Source: Loxodes magnus (Eukaryota > Ciliophora > Karyorelictea > Loxodida > Loxodidae). Taken from it: a DNA stretch of 64,000 bases. The translations under genes were made by a program, and so were the position numbers. Within the stretch, counting starts at the first letter, position 1. Every line of letters begins with the position of its first letter. Location of the stretch: NCBI GenBank assembly GCA_946699065.1, contig CAMPDV010000308.1, forward strand, positions 248,001 to 312,000. The letters are read 5' to 3'. Positions 1 to 11,257 of this stretch are shown piece after piece. Below the pieces are notes generated by a model, which worked only from the letters and a program-made list of their open reading frames with translations, was not told where the DNA came from and did not search any database.

Positions 1-810
1 ATCACAAAAAAGAAAAAGTAAGAGTTATAAGTATTTAGTTGGCTTGCTAATCTTAATAATAATTAGAATGGCATGACTAAAAGAGAAAAGTAAAGGATAC
101 TTACTCTATCTTAAAAACAGTAACTAATAAGTTCAAAGCCACCTATTAGATTATAATTTTAAGTTATGAATTTCTTTCTTGAGATTATTATTTATGAATT
201 TGCTTAAATCCTAACTGCTATGAAAATAAAAAGCTTTGCATATAAGTTCTGTCTTTGAAGTGCTTTTTAAAATTACTTCTGTTATCTATTCATTAATAAT
301 AGCTTAATGAGCTATATTAAAACTGTTAGTGCAAACAATTATTGAATTCTCTTAGAATTATAAATTTAAGTATATGAAGTTAGTATTTGATCTTAAGCAA
401 ATTAGTAATTTATTGATGTAATATATCTAAATACTTACCCTCTTTAATAATTCTTAATCACTTATAATTGTTCTGAATCGCTTTCTTTTATCCTCTAATT
501 TTTAAAAAGTTCCAAGCTATCTCAGCTCGATTTTCAAATTTTACTTTAAATCCCCACACATTCAATCTGCTTACTTTTATTAGGTAGCATATTGTTGGGA
601 TTTTAAACTAGTTTTGTAGCTTTTTTCATTGATTAGTCTCTTATTTTCCGAAAACTTTATATGTAAACAATTATTTAATACCTTCAGCTTTTATGATGAT
701 TAGTTAATGATAAGCGCACCTGCTAATTTAAAGGAAGACATATTTAAATCCTTAGTTTAATTTAATTCGGTTTAAAAGGCTTTAAAGACATTTTATTTAT
801 AATTTCCACT
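1..810. other. AT-rich intergenic, upstream of WD40/channel gene
   Basis: No coding pattern was recognised on either strand. The stretch is AT-rich and ends at the start codon of the gene at 811. It presumably holds that gene's promoter, but no specific element can be named. Confidence 0.5.
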
Positions 811-3800
811 ATGTCTGAAGTAGAACTGAAACAGCCAGTCATTAGCAATGTTTCTAGAGAGACTGTAACTTAGCCTCAAGTCTCAAAATAAGATTATTAG
901 GATATCTACAGCTTATTTGAGAAGGCAAGTTTACTCTACGATGGGAAGGCTTTGGAAGTTCCTGAATAAATGGAATATAAAGCAACTCTTATTGGTAAAG
1001 ATTCCAACCTTTTCTATTTGAAGGATAACTAGATCCTAGTGAAATCTTTAGTTATCAATAAATTTTTGGAACCTGTTAAAGTCAAGAAACATATTATTAA
1101 CCTTTACAATACGCAGTTTAATGTTCTTTTGGAATCATCGAAGCACAATTTATATCTTTACGATGCATTTTCCTTCCAGAAGCTAGAAAAGATCAAGGGA
1201 AATGGTCTAAACATTTTAAGTACTTCATTTAATTAAAGTGCTGTAGTGATTGTTACAGGCTAAGGCGGATTAATCTTATTAAGAATTGTCAACAACCAAT
1301 GCAAAGAAAGATTTTTAGCCTTTGACAAAGAACAAGATTTTACTCAAGCTATGGTAACTTCGGACTGCAAAACCATAGTTGCATATTCGGAATGAAAGTA
1401 ATAAATCTTTGTTTATGCGAAAAATCCCTTTTAACTTCTTTGGTCTGAGTCAATTAAGGTAGATTGAAATGATAATCCCATGAAGTTTATTCAGTTCTCT
1501 CCAGATGAATAATATCTACTAAAAAGAGATAACATGAAGAAAGGACTTGTCTTATACTCTATTATGGATGGTACAGTGATAAATAAAATTCCTAATATGC
1601 ATGTGAACCCCATAAATAAAATTTTATGCTATGGAATTCATAAGATGGCTTTCACATGCGGAAAAGACAGAAAAATTAAATTGTGAAACGTTTAAAATGG
1701 ATAACAAATTGGAATCTTCTATGGACATGAAGATTCAGTTGAAGATATTATTCTAACGCCCAACTAGACATATCTATTCTCATGCTCTCTTGACTAATTT
1801 GTATTCATGTGATGCTTGAAAACAAACCAGATTATTGCTAAATTGGAGGCAGGCATCCCTTTGAATTTTATATAGTTTACTGATGATGCATCTTGTCTGG
1901 TAGCAAGAAAAAATGCTGGGGATTTTATACATAAGTATTGGATTCTTGAAAAAAACTTCGATGCAATAAAACTAGGTATTTAGTCCGAAAATGTCAATGA
2001 ATGCTATCTCACTCCAGATAATAAATACATTATTACGACTAATACATCTGATTAAATTATGGAAATTTGGAATACATTAACTAAATCTAAAGTTACTTCA
2101 TTTACATTTGCCACCTAAAGATAAAGATGTATTAACTTCACTTTCGATTCAAAATTCATTTTTTTTGTGAGAGAGCAAGGGAAACTTACAAAGTGGTCAA
2201 CTGAGACATATGAATAAGTTCATATATACGAACATCCTGAAAGCATCATTGATTGCGTCATTGATAATAAGAATGAATTTCTTTACACAGCAGGAATGTA
2301 ATAAAGTATTTATAAATGGAACCTCGAGTCAGGTCAGCTAATTGGATAAATAAAAGTTGGTGGTTTATACAATCTTTGCATCTCTAGTGACTCATCTCTC
2401 ATCATAGCTAGTAATGGAAGGAATATCCACTCTTTTGATCTAGAGACATTCACACTTAAATAAAAGAAAAATGTAAATTATGTGGCAGAAACAGTCGTTA
2501 TAAATAAAAATAATAAGACAGCAATATGCGTTTAGGGGGGTGCTTCAAAAAAAGTAGTTGTTTTCGATCCCTCTACATTCGAAATAATAAAGAAATCAAA
2601 AAAGCACACAAATACTCCTGTCTGGTATATTTCACTTACTGGTGATGAAAAATATTTCATGACTCGCAGTGGGGAAGAGACAATAATTTGGAGTAATTTA
2701 ACTTATGATGCAATCTTATTCATCGAGGAAAAATTCATAATTCTTTACTCTGATTTAAGAATCTGCAGGGGTTTCTTTCATGATGGCTTCTTTAAAGTTT
2801 GAAATGCTAAAAGTGCTGCTTAATTATCCGATGATTTCCCTTTGTCTGATGAACAAACTGAAGGAGCAGACTAAAACAACACAAAAATGCTTTCAATAAC
2901 TGGACCTTTTAACGGAATCACACCAATAATATTAAAGAATCTAATTTAGAGCTCTAGAAGCTAACACTAGCATTACATTCCATCATTAGTTAAGAATGTA
3001 ATTCAGCCTTATAGATTGAATATTTTACACTTGCTTGCTTTTCTTAATAATCCTGCTGGACTCAGTTTTGCTTTATAATAGTAGACTCCTTACTTAAGAG
3101 ATAGCTTTGGTGATACACCTCTTGAATATTCGATTTCAAGAATGTCTTTTGAATGTTCAAATATCCTTTTAGAACACATATTAAAGAAAGAAAACATCTA
3201 TGAAAAGATGGACAACGATGAATTGATAAAGCTTATTTAGTTCGCACCTTAAAACATCTATAACTTCTTCACTAACTCAATAAGAATAGAAGACTCAAAT
3301 GTTCCATCTTATGGGGCAATTATTAACGGAGAAGAAAGTTTTTTCACAACTTCATCATCTGATGTCAATTCCAACGATCTTACAGGGATAGTTAGTGTTG
3401 ATTAATAGGAAAAGCAGTGCCCATTGGTTTTTAAAACATTTAAGGTCAATATTAACTTAGAACCAGGATCAAAAGACAGTATTGACTTCCACCAGACTCT
3501 CTAGGATACCGACGCCAAAGAAATATTTATTACAGAGGCAATCGATAAAATCCTTCTATATAAATGGAACATAGTCAAGAAGAATGCATACATACAAGCA
3601 TTTATTTACTTCATTTACGTTCTGATATTGTCAGCTCATTTTATGCCATTCTAGAATAGTATTATCGTTGTTACTGCTTTACTGTTCTTTGGTTTTTATT
3701 TCTTGTACATAGAAATAAAATTTATGGTGAATAACTGAACTGCATATAAAGGAGAAATCTGAAACATTCTTGACATTGGAAGAGTTGCCTTGATTCTAAT

Positions 3801-4674
3801 TTATACAGTAGGATTTTATTTAGGCACTTCTTACTATCTAGTTTTTGCCTTTCTTAACCTTCTGTCATACTTGAGATTGATATCATACTTTAGACTTAAT
3901 TAGGAGATAAGAACTTTAATAAGACTTGTAGTTGAAGTTATGAAAGATATGATTCCATTTATGATTCTCCTATTCATTACATTCTTTGGGTTCTGTACTA
4001 CATACATTATTATCAAGAACGAAAACAATTAAACCAGCCTATCGATGATGAGTGATTTTGGACTTTACTACAGATTAATTTTTGGTGATTTTGGATTGGT
4101 AGAAACTTTTTAAGAAGGAGACATTAAACTTTTCCGGTTATGGATTATGTTCGTTATCAGTTCCCTTTTCATTTCTTTGACTATGACGAATTTACTTATC
4201 GCAATCCTATCAGACACTTATGATAGAGTAATGACTGACGTAAAGGTATCAGATAATTGGGAACTTAACTAAATGATTTTGGAACAGGAAAGTCTCATTA
4301 AATCAGAGGAAAAGTAAGGACAACCTATATACTTCCATTGGGTAACTTATTCAGCAAAAGAGGAATAAAGTGGGTGGGAGGGTAAAGTGAAAGCATTTAA
4401 TTCAACTTTGAAATCTGAAACTTAAGTCCTTACAAATGAGTAGTAATCGATAAGCAGTAAGATTGATTAACTCAATCAATTGGTTTAAAATCATATTTAG
4501 TATATAGAGCTAAAGTTTGAGGAGTAGAGAAAGAAGATCGAGAAAATAAGCAATCAAATTTAAAAGAATGAAGAAAGTTAGTCTAATATGGTTGAAGAAT
4601 AGCAATAGAAAGAAAGCTTTTCAAATGAAGATGGAAACGAAACATCGGATTATGAAAGCTGATCTTTAAAGTGA
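811..4674 (+). CDS. WD40-repeat / TRP-like cation channel protein
   Basis: A single intronless frame of about 1287 residues when TAA/TAG are read as Gln and TGA as Trp. Residues ~60-660 form WD40-type beta-propeller repeats (for example DRKIKLWNVQNGQQIG near residue 288). Residues ~715-830 look ankyrin-like. Residues ~925-1145 are six membrane segments with a pore loop (YRLIFGDFG, GDFG at about 1092-1095) and an S6 helix ending MTNLLIAILSDTYDRV, as in TRP/ion-transport channels. A Gln/Glu-rich coiled coil closes the protein (~1195-1275). It is probably a calcium or cation channel in a ciliary or cell membrane, with the propeller as cytosolic scaffold. Internal TGA codons at 1393, 1465, 1684, 1810, 2800, 3736 and 3760 must be Trp; the one at 1684 sits in a WD dipeptide-type position (KLWNV). 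A further TGA at 4660 lies four codons before the one at 4672, so either may be the stop. The domain call is strong; ion selectivity is unknown. Confidence 0.9.
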
Positions 4675-5080
4675 CTTAATATACTTATATTCTTATTCTA
4701 ATTCTAAAATTATAAGTAAATTATAATCTCTAAATGGATCAAATGTTCATGAAATTGATATAAATCTATCTCTTAAAATTACTTGATATAATAAAATCTG
4801 AGTTTATCAAGCATTAAAACTAAAAGAAATAATATTTAATCATATAGATTTTATAAATCGACACTTCGGATATTAAACTGCGCTTCCGTATTAAATATAT
4901 CTCTTTTAAAAATGTTGATAGATAAATGATATTATAAGTAAACTTAATCCTTTCATTTAATATATATGATTTGTCTTAAATGTAATAGATAAATAGATAC
5001 TGTGAACATAACTATATGCCCTTCACGTTTAATTTATGTCTCCCATAGATGGGTGTGCCAAAAAAATAAGTAAATTCAAA
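4675..5080. other. AT-rich intergenic
   Basis: 3' flank of the channel gene. No gene or structured element was recognised before the retroelement-type stem-loop at about 5084. Confidence 0.5.
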
Positions 5081-5081
5081 A

Positions 5082-5392
5082 TTTTAGATTATAGAGCGTA
5101 AAGCCCCAAATGACACACAACTCTTTAAAAAAAGGTATATTATTTCTTTTTAAGTATTCAGGAAGTTTTCCCATGTTGTAGTATTCCATTGAGCAGCTTT
5201 TTCTCTATAGGCCTGTTGTCAAAATGTTTCCCTAAGAAAACTTAAAATCCTAGCATCTCTCATCCTATTCTTATTTGATGTCTCGAATCATGACTTCTCT
5301 CTTGGTTCTTTCAAAGATTATTGTTCTGTTCTTCACCACGTACCAAAGGGTTTTCGTTCTTAGTTGAAAGATTACTTCTCCCTATTTAAATT
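5082..5392 (-). mobile_element. SINE-like short retroposon, copy S1
   Basis: Read on the minus strand, it begins with AAATAGGGAGAAGTAATC and ends in a stem-loop followed by TCTATAATC. The same start and end occur in the elements near 18.43-18.77 kb and 34.50-34.72 kb, also on the minus strand. A stretch readable as protein lies inside, but it is diverged and may be a relic of the source LINE. This copy is the most diverged of the three. No pol III box was found. Confidence 0.5.
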
Positions 5393-5439
5393 AGCAATAT
5401 ATAAAAAATGTGCCCCACGTCTAGTATATAAAAAAAGAA

Positions 5440-5948
5440 TATAAATAAATAAATTTAATTATAGAGCGCGTAGCACTCTCATTGGTGCGCAGCTCTTTAA
5501 AAAAATGTTTCATACTGACAAGAATGTTTGTTACTGATAAAATTATCAGATAGTGATAAACCTTGTTCAATACTGGTATAATTATTCAGTACTGATAAAA
5601 ATGTTCAATACTGATATAATTTTAGAATACTCGTAATCTTTAATACTTGCTGGAGGTCCAAGGACATGGCAGGATTGTGTCTCATTGCATCACCAAAGCA
5701 GAGGACGACATGTGTCAATTATGGGTACTTAAATTCCCCACCTCTGGAAGCTCGCAATATTATTTCTTTTTCGTTCCAGAATTAAATCCAAATTAAGCCA
5801 TTGCCGAAGGTCTAAGAATCTTATGTCTCGAGGCCAAACCAAAGCAGAGGAAGACATAAAGTCGATTATGGGTACTTAACTTCCCCAACCTCTGATGAAG
5901 ATGACCTTGTTGTTCACCTTCGAACAACTATGACGGTTTTAAAAAATA
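5440..5948 (-). repeat. 0.5 kb retroelement 3' module, copy 1 (minus orientation)
   Basis: Near-identical reverse complement of 9505-10012 and close to 60655-61178. In element orientation the order is: T-rich leader, AAAACCGTCATAGTTGTTCG, two related ~100 bp subrepeats (each with AAGTACCCATAAT), then about six short repeats of the type ATCAGTAYTGAA. Next come the stem-loop containing GCGCACC and GAGAGTGCTACGC, and an ATTT-rich tail. The two subrepeats are out of phase with each other, which argues against coding, although one reverse frame stays open by chance. With copy 2 it forms long inverted repeats around 4.5 kb. Confidence 0.75.
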
Positions 5949-6153
5949 TATAATAACAACATAACGGAAATAGAAAAATTAGACTAGTAAAACTAATTAA
6001 CGTGACGTCATCGTTAATAGGTTTGTCATAAATTGACAATTAATATTAGTTTAAGTGTTCTCATTAATCATACTTTCTTAGTATAGCCATCAAATGAGAT
6101 ACACAAGCTTCTCCAAGTGAGGAATCTTCTTATTATATTATGATTTAAATAAA

Positions 6154-6830
6154 ATGCCAACTAAGAAAATCCTCCTAAGCAAACCTAATAACTCTTAGCA
6201 GGTGGGACCAGCGATCTTTACCTCCTTTAGATGGAGAACTAATAATTAGCAAAGGTTATCAAAATCTGTATTAACGAACTAATGGTTTAATAAACTCTAT
6301 GGAAATTTTAAAATCGAAAAACTAAAATTTAACTCAGAAATTAGCTCTTAACCCGTATTTGCAGCAAATTTAAGGAAGAATCACATAGAACAGAATAGAT
6401 CATAAAGGAAATTTAAATAATAGAAGATGTGAGTTAGAGCAACCCTAAATAATTAAAATGATCTATTGGAAATAAAATAATAATCCTCAGTAAAAGGAAT
6501 TCCCTATCGAAGAGTGGCGGTATGTTGACATTACCAGTGGCAGGAAACTAAGTAAGAAGTTTCTATCGATTAAAATAAAAAGATCAAAGAATAATAGAAA
6601 ATTAATGAAAAAATGTATTTAAAGTTTATTATAATTGAGAAGGTTTGTTCTTCAGGAAACAAAATTAGTAAATAAAGAAACTTCCAAAATATAATAAGCA
6701 GCAAATGGATGGAGTAGAAAACGATAGGAATTTAAAATATAGGAAAAAATCAAGAAAACAAATCTTAAAATAATCAAGACTATGATTGAAAAAATCCATT
6801 AAAGTAATACTTTTATTTAGTTTTAAAATT
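6154..6830 (+). pseudogene. ORF1-like retroelement remnant (MPTKK start)
   Basis: An ATG in the context AAATAAAATGCCAACTAAG opens a basic, Gln/Lys/Asn-rich frame beginning MPTKKILLSKPNN. The start resembles those at 6894 and 56764 (ATG followed by a Pro-Lys-rich stretch after an AT-rich leader). Protein-like pieces in two frames include WRYVDITSGRKL near 6515. No clear zinc knuckle remains. It is probably an old ORF1 copy. Confidence is low because almost all frames are open in this code. Confidence 0.3.
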
Positions 6831-6893
6831 TTATTTCATGTCAAACCAAATAAAAGTGATGACAAATCAATGCATTATGTTATATATGATAAA

Positions 6894-7652
6894 ATGGCAC
6901 CTAAGAAGCAAAACACCTAAAACAAATATCCTAATTTATAATAAGATACTTTGATTGAGATTTATTTTCTATAGATTGAGAACATAAAAAATATAGGATG
7001 CAGTGCAGCAACTGATTCAACAAATAAATAGCCTTGACTAAAAAAATAACTAAATCTAAAATGATAATAAAACCCTAAATAAGAATAAAGATTAAAAGCC
7101 TCTGCATATCTATTAATTAAGAAATGAACAGAAGATAAGATTAAAGAAATTTGAAATATAAATTAAATAAAATACGAACATGTTATGATTAAAGCTATAC
7201 CTGATGAAACGGAGATTTAGCAATCAAACAAAATAATAATAAAATATAAAAAATTTGATAATTATCTAGTAATAAAGAGGAGATCAATTATGTGCTGATT
7301 CTGTAGAAGGATAGGACACATAAAAAAGAAACGTTGAAGATACCAAAAATTACAAAAAGTAAAGTTAAAAAATCTTAAATACTTAATTAAGATTTATTGT
7401 AAATCTGAAGGCAACCTATTAAAGAAAAAAATAATTGGTGGAAACTATTTACTCTTGCAAATAGCAGATGCCTAAAAAGAAGAACCAAATACATTTTTGA
7501 AAAAACTGAGAATAGAGAAAAATATCAACAGTAAAGCAAGGATAGATTAGCAATTATAAATATGCTATCCAAGAGAGCGAGCCTGGAGAAGAAAAGGACG
7601 ATTTCAGTGATTTTAGGATGGTTCACAATATTTTTTATAAACTAATACTTGA
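6894..7652 (+). CDS. LINE ORF1-like protein with CCHC-type knuckle
   Basis: A frame of 252 codons from ATG (context GATAAAATGGCACCTAAG) to TGA at 7650. The protein starts MAPKKQNTQNK, is basic and Gln/Lys-rich, has an acidic patch (IPDETEIQQ) at about residue 105-112, and then a zinc knuckle MCWFCRRIGHIKKKRW in which the last Cys is replaced by Arg. The tail is basic. Other members of the family in this window share this order of basic start, acidic PMDIE-like motif and CCHC. By analogy with non-LTR ORF1 proteins it would bind element RNA. The same start context recurs at 56764. The altered knuckle suggests a non-functional copy. Confidence 0.55.
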
Positions 7653-7783
7653 CAAGTCAAAAAGGCAAGATCACATTAAAAATTATGTTATATTATGTTA
7701 TTTTATGCTATAAATTTATTCTTATATCTTTTTAAATATACCAGTTTTCTAAAATAAAATCAAAAAAAATAAACATTAAAAAA

Positions 7784-8080
7784 ATGAAGTAGCTACTGCA
7801 TGCAGCATATACAGTCAGAAAATTCAATGTTGGCTATGAGAAATCTTTGATTAAGAGTAAGCTATCATTCAAGTGTTCATACTGCAAGCCAGATCCCTCT
7901 GGCAAGTTAGGCTTGTCCCCTCCGAGTTTGCTATACTCCTCCGTCATGGCATATAGTACAAGATTACTATCAACACAGTATATACTACACCAGATTTCCT
8001 ACAATTTTTAAACAGTAACCATCATCTTTTTTTATATAATAAAAAAGAGTAACAATAAAAATAAAAAAGATCTATTATGA
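7784..8080 (+). CDS. Small unrecognised ORF in a GC-richer islet
   Basis: A 98-codon frame from ATG to TGA. The first ~75 residues are unlike the local AT-driven background: MKQLLHAAYTVRKFNVGY, then a Cys pair (CSYC) and a Pro/Ser/Gly-rich stretch (KPDPSGKLGLSPPS). The DNA from about 7785 to 8010 is visibly richer in G and C than its flanks. After residue ~75 the sequence returns to AT-rich. I do not recognise the protein. It could be a captured gene fragment or a separate insertion inside the retroelement patchwork. Confidence 0.3.
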
Positions 8081-9504
8081 ATTATTTATAAAATTTATAT
8101 AACAAGATTGAATATAAAAGTTACTGAAGCATAAATAGAAGCACAAAATAATAAATTAAGTACCTGTATCTAAAGCTATAAATAGATAACTTATAAAAAG
8201 TAGTAAGTGAGAAAGAAAGATATAAAGATATAAAAATATAATAAAAATTTTAATTTAAAGATAATAAATAAATATAAATTAGAAACTTAGAACCTTTTTT
8301 AACTTCTTTTTTGTTTTAATAGAAAATAATTTATGTATGCTTAATATAATTTTAGCTTTTATTAGGAGTATTTAACAAAAATATACGCTTAAGCCTCGAT
8401 AAAGAATTTAATCTGATTGTGAACTCTCTGAGAGATAAATGATATAATTATTGTTACTATAATTTTCAGATTGTTACAGTTTTTTCTTCAGTTTATGCTA
8501 TTTCTAAGATTCTTTAGGTTTTATATTATTTTATATGATTATTAATATTCTAAGAAAACAAAAATCAATTTTAGACTAAATGTTGAGTTTATTTTTATTT
8601 CGTTTTAAAGTTTTAAAAAGATGAACTGAAGATTTTATTTTTAAAGCAAGCTCACTATTTAAATATATTTAGAGTAACTTTTGTATAAGTAGGAAATATT
8701 TATTCATTTAAAGATCCCAAAGAAATTAAAATATTTAATCATAATTTCAGTTTTTAGAAACTCATTGACTTAGTTAGTTATAATATTATTTTATATTTTG
8801 GTCTTTGCTTCATATGCTGGATTTATTTTTGGAAATTAGTTCTGAATTTCTTCAAAATAAATGCATGAAGTAAGATTATCACTGTTATAATGCTAAATTT
8901 ATTTTCCATGAAATCTTTTTAAATAAATAGCTGCTAAATACTTTATCTTCATGTTGCTATTATTGTAATTTAATTTTATCTATTTGATAAAAATAAATCC
9001 TTTCAAGGATTAGAAATCGATAATCTTACATAATTATTTAGAATCTTGAGGTTTACTAGGAAAAAGTTATGAAAAAATAAAAAAAATCAACTTAATTTGC
9101 AATTGAAACTCTAAAGCACACAACTAGAAGATAAAAGAAATCAGAGATAACAAGAATGAAAAAGATACCGTCATTATACACTTGGAGATAATAGTTAAGC
9201 AAACTTCGAAGAAATATTGCTGCTTTAGGAGTGAAAAACATTTATATCAGTAGTGCTAATTATTAGAAAAGATAAAAAGCATTATGGTAAGAGAGATACT
9301 GACGAGAAAGAAATAGGCCTAATAATTTAGAAAAATTATATTGAACTTTAAAGAAAGATATATAAGAGAAAATGAAGATCTAATCCAGAAATTTAGTAGC
9401 AAAAAAAAGTTGAGTTTCGAGAGTGATTCCATCACTAAAGGAAATCGGCTACTCCAAAACGGATAGAAATAGCCTGAAATTGAGCAAACATTTTTATATT
9501 TTTT
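8081..9504 (+). pseudogene. Retroelement body with ORF1-like 3' part
   Basis: From ~8320 to ~9060 the plus strand reads as protein-like sequence with few TGA codons, but I recognise no domain. From ~9090 to 9505 the sequence resembles the ORF1 family: a LEI motif, then a degraded knuckle (KYCCFRSEKHLYQQC, with H-x4-C intact), then a basic and acidic tail. This part runs directly into 0.5 kb module copy 2, so the module looks like the 3' end of this element. Frame changes between the segments indicate decay. Confidence 0.4.
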
Positions 9505-10012
9505 TTAAAACCGCCATAGTTGTTTGAAGGTGAACAACAAAGTCATCTTCATCAGAGGTTGGGGAAGTTAAGTACCCATAATCGACTTTATGTCTTCCTC
9601 TGCTTTGGTTTGGCCTCGAGACATAAGATTCTTAGACCTTCGGCAATGGCTTAATTTGGATTTAATTCTGGAACGAAAAAGAAATAATATTGCGAGCTTC
9701 ATCAGAGGTGGGGAATTTAAGTACCCATAATTGATACATGTCGTCCTCTGCTTTGGTGATGCAATGAGACACAATCCTGCCATGTCCTTGGACCTCCAGC
9801 AAGTATTAAAGATTACGAGCATTCTAAAATTATATCAGTATTGAACATTTTTATCAGTACTGAATAATTATACCAGTATTGAACAAGGTTTATCACTATC
9901 TGATAATTTTATCAGTAAGAAACATTCTTGTCAGTATGAAACATTTTTTTAAAGAGCTGCGCACCAATGAGAGTGCTACGCGCTCTATAATCAAATTTAT
10001 TTATTTTTATTT
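9505..10012 (+). repeat. 0.5 kb retroelement 3' module, copy 2
   Basis: Same module as 60655-61178 and, inverted, 5440-5948. Subrepeat one starts near 9545 and subrepeat two near 9697. The short ATCAGTAYTGAA-type repeats occupy about 9835-9945. The stem-loop is at about 9955-9989, followed by ATAATCAAATTTATTTATT. The outer edge abuts the end of the minus-strand ORF1 gene of 9991-10782, so two element ends meet tail to tail. Confidence 0.75.
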
Positions 10013-10782
10013 ATACATTATAAATTAAAAAGTTTAAATTGAGTTTAGTGAACTTGGAGGACTTTCAACCTCGTGTTCACAGGGCCAGTTTGATAACCTG
10101 GGTGGAACCAGCTCCCTTCAGAACTCTTTCTTCAGTCACCTTGGATTGTGTACCACTTCGGTTTGTAGATTTGACTTCCTGACGGATAAAATTAGTTACA
10201 GAATTCTCGTATAATCTTATCCTAATATTAGTACTATTATTTTTCTTATTATTTTCTATTACAGTACTATTATTTAATTAATTTCAATTTCTAACATTGT
10301 CTATATTTGAGTCCAGTTTGTTTGCATACAAAGCATCTTGGTCTATTCCTAATTCATTTCTTATCTGGACTCCTCGGTAAATTAGAAGCTCCTTCTATGT
10401 CCATTGTATCTTGAATTGTCCTAACTTTGAATTCCTACTACTGTTGCTACTTGCTGTTCTCTTCAAGCACAGTTGTTCTCTGCTGCAGCAATCCCATTTC
10501 CCTGAAGAAAGTGTTTTGCTCTCGATCGTAGATTTCCCAGAAGCTTTCTTTCCATTCCTTGAGCTCAGTAACTTGATTTTTTAGAGCTCTATTCTCTAAT
10601 CGTAGCCTCTTTACTTCCTCCTTCAGGTCAGAGAATGCGACTAAAATTTATGCCTGTTCTTCCTGGAACTGTGGCATCGCAAACTCTCGCACGGCTGCTG
10701 CTTCTTGCGTCTCCAGCACCTTTCTAGGTCCTTCCTCTTCAGTTGGTGTCATCGGGGTAGCCTTTTGGCGCTTTTGTCCCAT
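9991..10782 (-). CDS. ORF1-like protein: coiled coil, MDIE motif, CCHC knuckle
   Basis: 263 codons from ATG at 10782 to TGA at 9993-9991. It starts MGQKRQKATPMTPTEEEGPR, then has a long coiled coil (about residues 45-125: LKEEVKRLRLENRALKNQV), a Gln run, the motif TMDIEGA, and a knuckle CFVCKQTGLKYRQC in which the His is Leu. The C-terminal part contains KPKWYTIQGDWRKS. Base composition is strikingly higher in GC than the neighbourhood. That suggests a recent arrival or selection on its codons. Its TGA falls inside the tail of the neighbouring module, so its own 3' end may be missing. A non-LTR ORF1 or chaperone role is inferred from the family layout, not shown. Confidence 0.6.
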
Positions 10783-10911
10783 CTTTTAGGTTGGCCTGAA
10801 AGTTCCTAGTTGAGTCTATTATTCTTGAAGGTTTTGAGAAGAAGATTATTTCTAGGAAGAAGATGTGTGAGTTAAAGATGAGGGTTCTTACTTTCTCTCC
10901 CCTTTTTAGGA

Positions 10912-10927
10912 GGTGGTATATAAGCCT
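10912..10927 (-). promoter_or_regulatory. Possible TATA element of ORF1-like gene
   Basis: On the minus strand GGCTTATATACC lies about 135 bp upstream of the ATG at 10782, in a GC-richer leader. Spacing and sequence fit a TATA box, but no transcript evidence is available. Confidence 0.25.
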
Positions 10928-11257
10928 TTCTTGAACCCTTCTACCATTTATTTACATTATTATACATTTAATTTAGATTTATAAAAATCAACTTCCTACA
11001 TCATTCCTATATTTTAAACAATTTCTTATACTTAATTATCTACATGGGTGAAAAGTTTCTTCCACTCCAATCGTATTTGTTTCTGTGCATTCCTCTTTTA
11101 TTTTTGCATTCTTAAATTTGGATAATAGCCAAGAGGTTTGCAGTTAACATAGTAAATAATTTAAATTTTTCAATTATAACTTAAATTTTTAGTCATATTA
11201 GTGAATGCTAATTTAAAATTTAAAACTAATATTTTTGAATTATCTTCAAATTATCCT

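Noticed and set aside
1039-1236. Short standard-code plus-strand ORF
   Set aside because: It is an in-frame piece of the channel gene 811-4674, cut at codons that encode Gln here.
9568-9822. Minus-strand ORF (MLVIFNTCWRSKDMAG) in the 0.5 kb module, also at 60721-60945
   Set aside because: It runs against the element orientation, the two subrepeats are out of phase in it, and copy 1 disrupts it. Treated as a shadow frame.
5440-10012. Terminal inverted repeats of a DNA transposon
   Set aside because: The third module copy is unpaired, ends in a tail, and no transposase was seen between the inverted copies. Kept only as an alternative.
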